Position numbers and translations under genes: made by a program
In this document: piece by piece, positions 7,940 to 15,803 of the stretch
How positions within the stretch are numbered: the first letter of the stretch is position 1
Layout: each line of letters begins with the position of its first letter
Source of the DNA: CAVUAA01 sp963739345
Lineage (GTDB): Bacteria; Chlamydiota; Chlamydiia; Chlamydiales; JAFEGQ01
Assembly (NCBI GenBank): GCA_963739345.1
Contig: CAVUAA010000001.1
Span: forward strand, 186,001 to 250,000
DNA length: 64,000 bases
Reading direction: 5' to 3'
The notes under the pieces: generated by a model
The model's database searches: none
The model's input: only the letters and a program-made list of their open reading frames with translations
Told to the model about the DNA's origin: nothing

Positions 7940-8389
7940 ATGAGCAAAGCAGCTACGAAGAAAATTGCAGAGTTGTTGGGAGAGTTTTTGGCCGATAGCT
8001 ATGTGTTGTATTTGAAGACGCAGAACTATCATTGGAATGTGGCCGATCCGCGGTTTGACATGATCCACAAGATGTTTCAGGTGCAATATGAGGACCTGGC
8101 AGAGGCGGTCGATTTGATCGCAGAGCAGATTCGGATTGTGGGACACTTTTCACCAGGGACGATGAAGGAGTTTCTTAAGCTCACCCGGCTGACAGAGGGA
8201 ACGGGCAAGGAGACTGGGTCGGAGATGATCAAGAATTTGCAAGCGGATCACGAGACGATTGGTAAGTATCTGGTCGCTATGATTGTTGAAATTCAGAAGC
8301 TGGGTGATGAGGCGACGGCCGATGTGCTAATTGAGCGGGCTCGAGTCCATGGCAAGTTTGCCTGGCTTCTCAGAAGTCACGGGAAGTAA
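7940..8389 (+). CDS. dps: Dps / ferritin-like DNA-protection protein
   Basis: A ferritin-fold dodecamer protein that oxidises and stores iron and protects DNA. The ferroxidase signature is visible as NYHWNVADPRFDMIHKMF and QYEDLAEAVDLIAEQIR. The ATG at 7940 with CAGGAGG directly upstream is preferred over the longer frame from 7913. The N-terminus is lysine-rich (SKAATKK), as in DNA-binding Dps. The 3' end overlaps the convergent antiporter gene by 20 nt. Confidence 0.93.
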   Translation: MSKAATKKIAELLGEFLADSYVLYLKTQNYHWNVADPRFDMIHKMFQVQYEDLAEAVDLIAEQIRIVGHFSPGTMKEFLKLTRLTEGTGKETGSEMIKNLQADHETIGKYLVAMIVEIQKLGDEATADVLIERARVHGKFAWLLRSHGK

Positions 8390-9584
8390 CAAAAGATCTA
8401 AAGGTTAGGCCCTGGACGACGGTTGAGAAGATGACCACGAAGAAGGTGGCGCTCCAGATGGCGTGGGTGATGGGGTTGCCGGGGAGGGAGAGGGCGAGGG
8501 CGAGAGAGACGCCCCCCCTCAGGCCTACCCAGGTGAGGAAGAGGACGACGTTGCGGGTGAAGGGGCGGAAGAACTTGAAGAGGGAGATGGGGAGGAGGAC
8601 GCTGAGGTAGCGGCCAAGAAGGACGATGAGGATGGCGCAGACGGCGGCGACAAGGTAGGGGCCGGTGAAGGGGAGGGCGAGGAGCTGGAGCCCCATGAGG
8701 ATGAAAAGGGCGCCGTTGAGAAACTCGTCGATGAGATTCCAAAAAGAGTAGAGTTCGCCAAAGGGTTTGTCCCGGTAGTTGCGGACGATGAGCCCCATGA
8801 TGACGACGGTGATGGGGCCGGAGGTGCCGAGGATGGCGGCGAGGTCGTAGCCGCCGGCAACGAGTCCCACTGAAATCATGATCTGGACGCTTGGCTTTTT
8901 CACTTGAGCGAGGAGGTGGTAGGTGATCCATCCAATGGCGAGGCCAAGGAACGCGCTTCCGAGGAGCTGCCGGACAAGGAGGACGAGGACGCCCGATGGG
9001 GTGATCTCGCCGCCAAAGGTGGCGACGGTGAGGAGGACGACGAAGAGGACAATGGCGATACCGTCGTTGAAGAGAGCCTCGCCCATCACTTTTGCTTTGA
9101 GGCTGGAGGGGATTTTGGCTTTCTTGAGGAGGCCAATGACGATGACGGGATCGGTGGGGGAGATGAGGGCGCCAAAGAGCAGGGAGTAGATGTAGGGGAC
9201 GGGGATGGAGAGGGCGGCGAAGATGTAGAACATGAGGGTGCCGACGATAAAGGTGGAGAGGACGACGCCAACGGTGGCGAGGGTGAAGATGACCCACTTC
9301 AGCTCGGCAAGTTTGCGGATGTCGAGCTGGAGGGAGCCGGCGAAGAGGAGGAAGCTGAGGATGCCCTTGAGGACGGTGGAGGAGAAGTCCACCTCGGCAA
9401 TTAGGCGGATGACCCAATCGAAGTAGCGGAGCCCTGCCCACTGAAGGAGGAGGAGGAGGCCGGCGAGGCCGAGCGATCCGAGGGTGAAGGCGATGATAGG
9501 GGGGAGTTTGACGAAACGGGCGTTGATGAAGCTGAAGAGGGCGAGGGCGAGAAGGAGGAGGGTGACAATGTCAAATGCGGCCAT
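8370..9584 (-). CDS. CPA1-family Na+/H+ antiporter
   Basis: An inner-membrane cation/proton antiporter with about 12 predicted helices over 404 residues. Family landmarks are SPTDPVIVIGLL, GEALFNDGIAIVLF (the ion-binding ND pair), and WVGLRGGVSLALALSLP near the C-terminus. The start codon overlaps the stop of the upstream porin gene (TGATG), so it is probably made from the same mRNA. It probably takes part in pH or sodium balance. No long cytoplasmic tail is present. Confidence 0.9.
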   Translation of the reverse strand: MAAFDIVTLLLLALALFSFINARFVKLPPIIAFTLGSLGLAGLLLLLQWAGLRYFDWVIRLIAEVDFSSTVLKGILSFLLFAGSLQLDIRKLAELKWVIFTLATVGVVLSTFIVGTLMFYIFAALSIPVPYIYSLLFGALISPTDPVIVIGLLKKAKIPSSLKAKVMGEALFNDGIAIVLFVVLLTVATFGGEITPSGVLVLLVRQLLGSAFLGLAIGWITYHLLAQVKKPSVQIMISVGLVAGGYDLAAILGTSGPITVVIMGLIVRNYRDKPFGELYSFWNLIDEFLNGALFILMGLQLLALPFTGPYLVAAVCAILIVLLGRYLSVLLPISLFKFFRPFTRNVVLFLTWVGLRGGVSLALALSLPGNPITHAIWSATFFVVIFSTVVQGLTFRSFVTSRDF

Positions 9585-10708
9585 CAGAATCTGAGTTTCA
9601 GGCCGGCATAGGGTCCGCTAAAGCCGCAGTCGACGAAGGTGGTCTGTCCGGCAGTGGCGGATCCTTGGGAGGTGCGGAAGGCGTTGAAATAGTGTTGGAT
9701 CTCCCAGCCGAGTTCACCGGAGAGGTAGAGGCCGCAGGCTCCCAAGGTGTAGCGGATGGCTAGCTGCGCTTCGAGTCCGGGGAGGAGTCCCCAGCGGGAG
9801 GGGTAGGTGGCGTTGAGGCGGCCGTTTTGGATGAGGGTGGTTGGAGCGCGGATCGTTTGCTTAAGCGTCCGCTCAGCGGCAGCGGCGATCGCCCCGACTT
9901 TGGCGACGACAAAGAGTCCTTGCGTGACGTTATATTCACCGCCGAAGCCAGCAATCCCGCCAACCCCTTGGGCTTGGGTCTTCTCATTAAAATCGCTCGT
10001 TGCATCCAAATTGTTGATTCGTCCGTGGACGTCGCTTTTTACTTTCTGACTGAGCTGGAACCAGAGACCGCCGCCGTAGGCGTAGAAACGGCTGCACCAT
10101 CCCTGCCACATTGTGAACCCGCCCACAAGTTCGGCTCGCTGGTAGAGGAGCTTAAGGGAGGCGTCAGCGGCGTTGATAGCCGCTCCGGCGCCGAAGTTGG
10201 CCCAAGGGACGGCGATGTTGCCGCCCCGTTGGTTGGATTTATCAAGGGTCCGGACATACTGGTAGCCACCCCGGATGAAGCCTCGGCTACAGGGGAAATT
10301 CCACTGAGCAAAGAGGCGTGCGCCCCAGTCATAGCCGGGGCTGATCTCTTCGGACCGGACCACATTGACCGGATCTCCCGACTGGAGAGTCCACGCGGTT
10401 ATGGGGGTGCGGGTGGAGTTCCAGTAGAGGGCATCGGCCATGATCTCTAGGCTCCCACACATCCGGTAGCGGTAGGCGTTGCAGGGGGAGTAGCCGGTTG
10501 CGGGAGAGACAGGCTGTGGTTGTGGGCAGCAGTTGCTATTATTACATCCCCGGTCACATCCTTGGTTGCAGCGGTCGCAGCAGCAGCCGGTGTGTCTGGG
10601 GAAGCGTTCGCGTACTCCCGGAGGAGCGCCACACCGCCCATAGCAGGGGCTGTAGGCGATTGCTTGAGTCGTTAGGAAGAGAGCAAAGAGCAAATAACGT
10701 AAACGCAC
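9584..10708 (-). CDS. Porin-like outer membrane protein with Cys-rich N-terminus (Lpg1974/MOMP-like)
   Basis: A 374-residue secreted beta-barrel candidate. A signal peptide (MRLRYLLFALFLTTQAIA) is followed by a segment with 12 cysteines before about residue 85 (for example CCCDRCNQGCDRGC), then barrel-like strands with repeated Trp/Tyr/Gly and a terminal Phe (LKLRF). The body resembles the Legionella Lpg1974/chlamydial MOMP-like family (MADALYWNSTRTPITAW, ARLFAQWNF, LVGGFTMWQGW). The cysteines suggest disulfide cross-linking in the cell envelope, as in other chlamydiae. Distant paralogues lie at 51915 and 53260. Confidence 0.85.
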   Translation of the reverse strand: MRLRYLLFALFLTTQAIAYSPCYGRCGAPPGVRERFPRHTGCCCDRCNQGCDRGCNNSNCCPQPQPVSPATGYSPCNAYRYRMCGSLEIMADALYWNSTRTPITAWTLQSGDPVNVVRSEEISPGYDWGARLFAQWNFPCSRGFIRGGYQYVRTLDKSNQRGGNIAVPWANFGAGAAINAADASLKLLYQRAELVGGFTMWQGWCSRFYAYGGGLWFQLSQKVKSDVHGRINNLDATSDFNEKTQAQGVGGIAGFGGEYNVTQGLFVVAKVGAIAAAAERTLKQTIRAPTTLIQNGRLNATYPSRWGLLPGLEAQLAIRYTLGACGLYLSGELGWEIQHYFNAFRTSQGSATAGQTTFVDCGFSGPYAGLKLRF

Positions 10709-10813
10709 GGCATACCTCGTTTGTCGGCATCCTGCCTGTCACATCTTTTTTTGTCTCTCATTCCCTAAGCTTTTGTGTTGACACGGTTTTAGCAATGGCT
10801 CAACCTAGTGTGC

Positions 10814-11752
10814 ATGAGCAAGTTTCACGTTCCCGATGCTGAAGTACCTGACACTGGACCAGATGACCCGCGGGTTGGGCAGTTTTTGACCAGCAGCGAT
10901 GTTCCGGCGCGAGAGCTGCGGGCGGTGATCATTGGCTGTCCCAGCGAGGAGGGGATCAAGCTGCGGGGCGACAGGGTCGGTGCAGCTGAGGGGCCCGATG
11001 CGATTCGGCAGGCGCTCTATCAGATGACTCTTTCAACGCGAGGGCATGAGGCGTTCCGCAAGTTACTTGAGGGATCGGAGGATCTGGGGAACTTGGTGCT
11101 GACCGGCGATCTGGAGGAAGATCAGGAGATCCTGAGTGAGGTGGTAGCGGGCTTTCTCGGACAGAGGGTTGTCCCTATCATCTTGGGCGGCGGTCAGTCG
11201 GTTACCTACGGTCACTTTCTTGGCTATGTGAAGGCTGCAAAGCGTTGTAATATTTTAGGATGGGATTCTCGGCTAGATGTGCAGGGAAAAATGGATGGAC
11301 GGGGTCATTCGGGCTCGATGCTCCGTGAGGCGCTTGTCCACCCGTCGGGTATCTGTCAGAGATGCGAGGTGGCAGGACTGCTGGCCCACGCCAACTCGAA
11401 GCCCCACCTCGACTTCTTTAAAGAGCACGCCGGAACGGTGATCTGGCGCTCTGAGCTGACCGAAAGCCGGATTGATGAGATCTACGGCTGGGCCGACAAC
11501 CCCATGCTCACCTCATTCGACCTCAATGGGGTTGACCAGGTGCAGGCACCAGGAGTTACCCGTCCCTCGGTCAACGGCATTCCGCTTGACCTGTGGCTCT
11601 ACGCCGCCCGCCGGGCAGGAGAGATGTCGCAAGTTTCATCGGTCGACCTCGTCGGCCTCTCACCCGCCCACGACATCGACCAACGGACGGCCCGCCTAGC
11701 GGCCCTCACGGTTTGGACGTTCCTGAAGGGAATGGCTCGCCGCCTCCGCTAA
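10814..11752 (+). CDS. Ureohydrolase-family protein with substituted metal ligands
   Basis: The fold is that of arginase/agmatinase/formimidoylglutamase. However, three of the six manganese ligands appear changed: GGGQS (Gln128 for His), WDSRLD (Arg153 for His between Asp151 and Asp155), and SFDLNGVD (Asn238 for Asp). The flanking sequence, including APGVTRPS, is well kept. It is therefore probably not a normal arginase; it may be a pseudoenzyme or a divergent enzyme. Somewhat similar changed sites occur, as I recall, in Bacteroidota proteins annotated formimidoylglutamase. The start could be GTG 10808 or ATG 10814; no Shine-Dalgarno is seen. It converges on rnpA. Confidence 0.75.
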   Translation: MSKFHVPDAEVPDTGPDDPRVGQFLTSSDVPARELRAVIIGCPSEEGIKLRGDRVGAAEGPDAIRQALYQMTLSTRGHEAFRKLLEGSEDLGNLVLTGDLEEDQEILSEVVAGFLGQRVVPIILGGGQSVTYGHFLGYVKAAKRCNILGWDSRLDVQGKMDGRGHSGSMLREALVHPSGICQRCEVAGLLAHANSKPHLDFFKEHAGTVIWRSELTESRIDEIYGWADNPMLTSFDLNGVDQVQAPGVTRPSVNGIPLDLWLYAARRAGEMSQVSSVDLVGLSPAHDIDQRTARLAALTVWTFLKGMARRLR

Positions 11753-12070
11753 CTCTCTTTCAACCTGCTCGAGGGTGACGTCACGCGCTACTGAGCGGGG
11801 ACGGACAACTAGGTCCATGGGAGGCAAGTCATTCTGCATTTTGCGGAATGCTTCGCGAACGAGTCTTTTAAAACGATTTCTTTGCGGAGAATTGCCAAAA
11901 CGGCGGGTGACGGTGATCCCTAAACGGGCAGAGCCTTCGCGGCGGCGGTGAATTTGGAGGACGAGAAATTCGCCAGCCACCCGTTTGTGACGGGCAGAGA
12001 CACGAAGGAACTCCGGTCGTTTTCGGAGACGAAGAAATTTTGGAAGTCGTAGTGCCAATTTGGGACCCAA
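11696..12070 (-). CDS. rnpA: Ribonuclease P protein component
   Basis: The protein cofactor of RNase P, which matures tRNA 5' ends. The signature RNRFKRLVREAFR (RNR motif) follows RLGITVTRRFGNSPQ. The only reasonable start is TTG at 12070, 8 nt after the rpmH stop, consistent with coupling to rpmH. The length of 124 residues is normal. The last 57 nt overlap the convergent ureohydrolase-like gene. Confidence 0.93.
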   Translation of the reverse strand: MGPKLALRLPKFLRLRKRPEFLRVSARHKRVAGEFLVLQIHRRREGSARLGITVTRRFGNSPQRNRFKRLVREAFRKMQNDLPPMDLVVRPRSVARDVTLEQVERELAEAASHSLQERPNREGR

Positions 12071-12078
12071 TGTGGGTC

Positions 12079-12213
12079 TTACGCAGAGAGGCGTTTGCGG
12101 CCGTGACGACGGCGTCGCTTGAGCACATTACGTCCACCGGGAGTGGCCATCCGTGCACGAAAACCGTGTACATTTTTTCTTTTACGTTTGCTGGGCTGAA
12201 ATGTGCGCTTCAT
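12079..12213 (-). CDS. rpmH: 50S ribosomal protein bL34
   Basis: A 44-residue bL34, read directly from the reverse strand: it starts MKRTFQPSKRKRKNVHGFRA and ends GRKRLSA. It lies 27 nt after lysS and just before rnpA, the order common in bacteria for rpmH-rnpA. GGAGAG lies just upstream of the ATG. Confidence 0.96.
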   Translation of the reverse strand: MKRTFQPSKRKRKNVHGFRARMATPGGRNVLKRRRRHGRKRLSA

Positions 12214-12240
12214 GGTTCTCTCCTAACAATCGAGACTATG

Positions 12241-13791
12241 CTACTCCGCATCGATGTTTTTCATCAATGGGAAATAGATCACATCGCGAATAGAATGGGC
12301 GCCTGTGAAGAGCATCACCATCCGGTCGATCCCCATTCCGATGCCGCCGGCTGGAGGCATTCCTTGACAGATCGCCTCAATAAATTCCTCGTCCAGGGGC
12401 GAGGCCTCCTCGTCGCCAGCCTCCCGCCTGTCCGCCTGCTCCTCGAGAAGGCGCCGCTGGATGACGGGATCGTTTAGCTCTGAGTAGGCGTTGGCAATCT
12501 CGTGGGTGAGGCAGTAGCTCTCAAATCGCTCCACCATCCCCGCCTTCCGCTCATGCGGATCGCGGTGGGGCTTGCAGAGAGGGGTGGACTCAATCGGGTG
12601 GTCGGTGATGTGAGTCGGCTGAATGAGGTGAGATTCACATAGTTCTTCAAAAAGAAAGGTGATGAGCATGCCGCGGGGCGCCTTGCCGATCTGGAGGGGG
12701 TCGAGGTTGGTCTTTTCTTTGAGCAGCTGACGCAGACGGTCATCACTTGAAGCGTCGACATCGATGTCGGCGAAGTGGCGGATCGCCCCCTTCATCGTCA
12801 TGCGAGCCCATGGTGCCTTAAAATCAAGCTCCACATCCTCGTGCATCACTTTCGTCGTCCCGAAAATCTCCATCGCAATCCGCTCATAGAGCGTCTCCAT
12901 GAAGCGCATCATGTCGTTGTAATCCCAGTAGGCAGCATAGGCCTCAAGGAGGGTGAATTCGGGGTTGTGATTGCGATCGATCCCTTCGTTGCGGAACACC
13001 TTCCCAATCTCAAACACCCGCTCCAGACCGCCTACAACCAGCTTTTTCAGAGCGATCTCAAGTGAGATGCGGAGGTACATATCTTGGTGGAGCGAGTTGA
13101 GAGTGGTGGTGAACGGCTTGGCCGCAGCTCCCCCATAGATACTTTGAAGAGATGGTGTCTCCACCTCCATGAAGCCATTGCCTTCACAGTGCTCGCGGAC
13201 AATTTTCAAGATTTGCGACCGCCGCTTGAGGGTGGCGACTACTTCGGGGTTGCTGATCAGATCGAGCCACCGCTTCCGGTAGCGCACTTCCTTATCCTGG
13301 AGGCCGGCGTGCTTGTCGGGGAGAGGAAGAAGTGTCTTGCAAAGAGGGGTCATCCGCTTGACAAAGACGGTCAGTTCCCCTTTCTGCGTCCGAAACAGGT
13401 GCCCCTCGACGCCGATGATGTCGCCTAAATCGAGCAATTTTTCGACGAATTTGATGTGGGAGAGTTCACCCGGGGTATAGCCCTCCACCACACTCGCATC
13501 CCGGTTAAACATGAGCTGGATGCGGCCCTTCTCATCCTGGATGTGTGCGAAGGCGTTCTTTCCCATCCCACGGAAGAGAACAAGCCGCCCCGCTACCTTT
13601 ACCTGAGGGGTAGAGCCGGCCAGGCCGGCGGCGCTATCGCCCACTTCATCTCCCTCGTGTTCAGCAACTAAAGGCCCAGACTGATGAGTGGGCATCCACT
13701 GTGCTGGATAAGGGTCAACGCCGAGCGCCTGCATCTTCTGCAGCTTCTCGAGGCGGGTCTGGAACTCTTCGTGGTCGTGATAGTCAGGCAT
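12241..13791 (-). CDS. lysS: Lysyl-tRNA synthetase, class II
   Basis: Charges tRNA-Lys. An N-terminal OB-fold (VKVAGRLVLFRGMGKNAFAHIQ) precedes the catalytic domain. Motif 2 is ERVFEIGKVFRNEGIDRNHN with PEFTLLEAY, and motif 3 is GGIGMGIDRMVMLFTGAHSI. The length of 516 residues is normal; an insert of about 20 residues (EHEGDEVGDSAAGLAG) precedes the OB fold. It heads a lysS-rpmH-rnpA run and is divergent from ilvE. Confidence 0.97.
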   Translation of the reverse strand: MPDYHDHEEFQTRLEKLQKMQALGVDPYPAQWMPTHQSGPLVAEHEGDEVGDSAAGLAGSTPQVKVAGRLVLFRGMGKNAFAHIQDEKGRIQLMFNRDASVVEGYTPGELSHIKFVEKLLDLGDIIGVEGHLFRTQKGELTVFVKRMTPLCKTLLPLPDKHAGLQDKEVRYRKRWLDLISNPEVVATLKRRSQILKIVREHCEGNGFMEVETPSLQSIYGGAAAKPFTTTLNSLHQDMYLRISLEIALKKLVVGGLERVFEIGKVFRNEGIDRNHNPEFTLLEAYAAYWDYNDMMRFMETLYERIAMEIFGTTKVMHEDVELDFKAPWARMTMKGAIRHFADIDVDASSDDRLRQLLKEKTNLDPLQIGKAPRGMLITFLFEELCESHLIQPTHITDHPIESTPLCKPHRDPHERKAGMVERFESYCLTHEIANAYSELNDPVIQRRLLEEQADRREAGDEEASPLDEEFIEAICQGMPPAGGIGMGIDRMVMLFTGAHSIRDVIYFPLMKNIDAE

Positions 13792-13876
13792 GCCAAGGGA
13801 TTGTAGCTTAAAGCCTCTCTGTCCAGCAAGTGGCAGTAAATAGTTTATTCATGCTCTTGCAGGCAAGAGGCAAAAA

Positions 13877-14836
13877 GTGTATCCTGATCGCATGAGCAAG
13901 AAGCACGGAAACGTCATGCCCTTCGCCTATTTTGGCGAAAAAGTGGTCCCCCATTCGGAAGCGCAGGTGAGCATTGCGAGCCATAGTCTCCAATACGGCA
14001 CCACCTGTTTTGCTGGCATCCGCGGCTACATGCGCGATGGCGTTCCCCAAATTTTTCGCCTCGCCGACCACCATAAGCGTCTAATGAACGCGTGCAAGAT
14101 CCTCGGATTCGATTTTTTTCTTACTTATAAAGGTTTTGAGTCGATTCTCACCGACCTGATTCAGGCCAACCGGCCGACGGGCGACTTCTATCTCCGTCCT
14201 TTTGTCTTCAGCCCCGATCAGGCGCTCGGCCCCCGCTTCGATGGCCTCAGCTACGAGCTGGCCATCTACATGGTTCCGATGCAAAACTACTTCGATCCGA
14301 GTCGCGGCCTTAATCTCGGCATCTCCTCCTGGCGCAAGTTTCCCGACAGTTCCATTCCTACCAAGGCCAAAGCTGGCGGCGCCTACCTCAACTCCTCTCT
14401 TGCCACCACCGAAGTTAAAGCCAATGGCTTTGATGAGGCGCTCCTTCTCGACCAGGAAGGCTACGTCGTTGAAGCAAGCGTCGCCAACATCATCCTCGTC
14501 CACCACGGCGAGGTGATCATCCCCCCCGTCGGCTCAGCCGTCCTCGACGGCATCACCCTCCGCACCGCAGTCCACCTCCTGCGCGAAGCCAATATCCCGA
14601 TCCGCTTTGAGCGGATCGACCGCTCCCTTGTCAGCACTGCTGACGAGCTCATTCTCACCGGCACCGCTGCCCAATACGTCTTTGCCGCCTCTGTCGACCG
14701 CCGTCCCATTGGCGACGGCACTCCCGGCCCCATCTGCACCCTCCTCCGCGAGCGGTTTGCAGAGCTCCTCTCGTCGAAGCACCCCATGTCTAATGAGTGG
14801 CTTACCGCCATCTCCCTTGATTCTAAGTTGGTTTAG
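13877..14836 (+). CDS. ilvE: Branched-chain amino acid aminotransferase
   Basis: A fold-type IV PLP aminotransferase acting on Leu, Ile and Val. Typical pieces are HSLQYGTTCFAGIRGY, FYLRPFVF, the PLP-lysine region SIPTKAKAGGAYLNSSLA, and VVEASVANIILV. The GTG at 13877 has AAGAGG 6 nt upstream; the ATG at 13892 (MSKKHGN) is an alternative start. A small stem CTCTTG/CAAGAG at 13854-13869 would hide that AAGAGG, a possible translational control. The F-box gene starts 9 nt downstream and is likely cotranscribed. Confidence 0.9.
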   Translation: MYPDRMSKKHGNVMPFAYFGEKVVPHSEAQVSIASHSLQYGTTCFAGIRGYMRDGVPQIFRLADHHKRLMNACKILGFDFFLTYKGFESILTDLIQANRPTGDFYLRPFVFSPDQALGPRFDGLSYELAIYMVPMQNYFDPSRGLNLGISSWRKFPDSSIPTKAKAGGAYLNSSLATTEVKANGFDEALLLDQEGYVVEASVANIILVHHGEVIIPPVGSAVLDGITLRTAVHLLREANIPIRFERIDRSLVSTADELILTGTAAQYVFAASVDRRPIGDGTPGPICTLLRERFAELLSSKHPMSNEWLTAISLDSKLV

Positions 14837-14844
14837 AGGTTGCA

Positions 14845-15741
14845 ATGACACAGTCGTGGGCTAACCTTCCTCCCATAGTGCTTCAACAGATTCTGGAATT
14901 CACCGATTGTGCGACAGTGGTCCGCTCTCGCAAAGTGAACAAGTGGTGGAGGAAGAAGATCGATAAGGTGGCACAGCGGATTCTTCGTCTCTTTTTTGAT
15001 TCCAAACCCCTAGTCGACCCTAGGGAGATCACCTTCTCAACCATCCGGAGCAAGTGGGAACAGCTGATTCCTTCGGGCAAAGACCCGACCCTTATGCAAA
15101 TCGAATTGAATGAGTGCTACGGGATCAGCGACGCTCATTTATTTCCATATGGACTGAATCGGGTATGGGTTGCGTACCGTCCAAACCACAAACCTTATCG
15201 GATGATGAGGGACGTGATTCTCAAGCTGCTCCACATCGAATCGTCTAAGTGTCTCGAGACCTATCAGCTGGACAAGGCAAGCCGCCGTGCGCTTACGGTG
15301 GACCTTGGGCGAGGTAAGCTGGTCTTCAGGAGTCTTGGACCGAGGGGTGACAAAACGAAAATTTTCAACGTGAAAACGAGAAAGAAGTTGAAGGGGGATG
15401 ATGCCGTGATTAAGCTCAGTTCTGGACTGGGAACGCTTTCCATAAGAGAAACCTCAAGCAACCAGTGGGATAGTAAGGAAAAAATTGCGGATAGTTTGAA
15501 CCGTCGTATCAGGAAGCACGCATGGGATGGGGTTCGGGTAGCGTGTGACTTCGGAATGACCATCGGCGTCTTCCGCCTTAAGGATGACCAGCTGCTCAAG
15601 ACCTACACCTATCAACTGCCTACAATCAATTCGTGCGAGGCGCTTGCCTTTACTTCAGATTACCTAGTTGTCCTCCTAACAAGCGGCAAGCTCCACTCCA
15701 TCAACCTCGTCTCACCTCACAATAACACCGCTACATTCTAA
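14845..15741 (+). CDS. F-box domain protein, candidate host-directed effector
   Basis: A 298-residue protein whose N-terminus (about residues 5-42) reads as an F-box: WANLPPIVLQQILEFTDCAT, then VVRSRKVNKWWRKKID. F-boxes recruit host Skp1/cullin ubiquitin ligases, and bacterial F-box proteins known in Legionella and amoeba-associated chlamydiae are secreted effectors. The remaining 250 residues look beta-rich, with weak WD/propeller-like repeats (CEALAFTSDYLVVLLTSGKLHSINLV), which would suit substrate binding; that part is inference. No signal peptide is seen, so type III secretion would be expected. It follows ilvE by 9 nt, and its TAA lies on the edge of a palindromic repeat. Confidence 0.7.
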   Translation: MTQSWANLPPIVLQQILEFTDCATVVRSRKVNKWWRKKIDKVAQRILRLFFDSKPLVDPREITFSTIRSKWEQLIPSGKDPTLMQIELNECYGISDAHLFPYGLNRVWVAYRPNHKPYRMMRDVILKLLHIESSKCLETYQLDKASRRALTVDLGRGKLVFRSLGPRGDKTKIFNVKTRKKLKGDDAVIKLSSGLGTLSIRETSSNQWDSKEKIADSLNRRIRKHAWDGVRVACDFGMTIGVFRLKDDQLLKTYTYQLPTINSCEALAFTSDYLVVLLTSGKLHSINLVSPHNNTATF

Positions 15742-15780
15742 ATTGTCACAATTGGGGACTGTCCCAGAATGTGACAATTT
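15740..15780. repeat. TTGTCACA-family palindromic repeat, copy 2
   Basis: A 41-bp imperfect palindrome: AAATTGTCACAATTGGGG on the left and CAGAATGTGACAATTT on the right, around GGGACTGTCCC. It is identical to copy 4 (17462-17502) and the exact reverse complement of the core of copy 3 (17367-17409). It begins inside the stop codon of the F-box gene. The A-tract/stem/T-tract form suggests a bidirectional terminator. Confidence 0.9.
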
Positions 15781-15803
15781 CGGAAGGAGGGGTGACGCGA
15801 GTC

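Noticed and set aside
8463..9404. Very acidic open frames on the plus strand opposite the antiporter gene
   Set aside because: Glu/Asp/Gly-rich translations are mirror images of a GC-rich membrane protein gene; no start signals.
10778..10807. TTGACA at 10778 as a promoter giving a leaderless mRNA for the ureohydrolase-like gene
   Set aside because: The -10 region 17-18 nt away (CAACCTA) is too poor a match to support a call.
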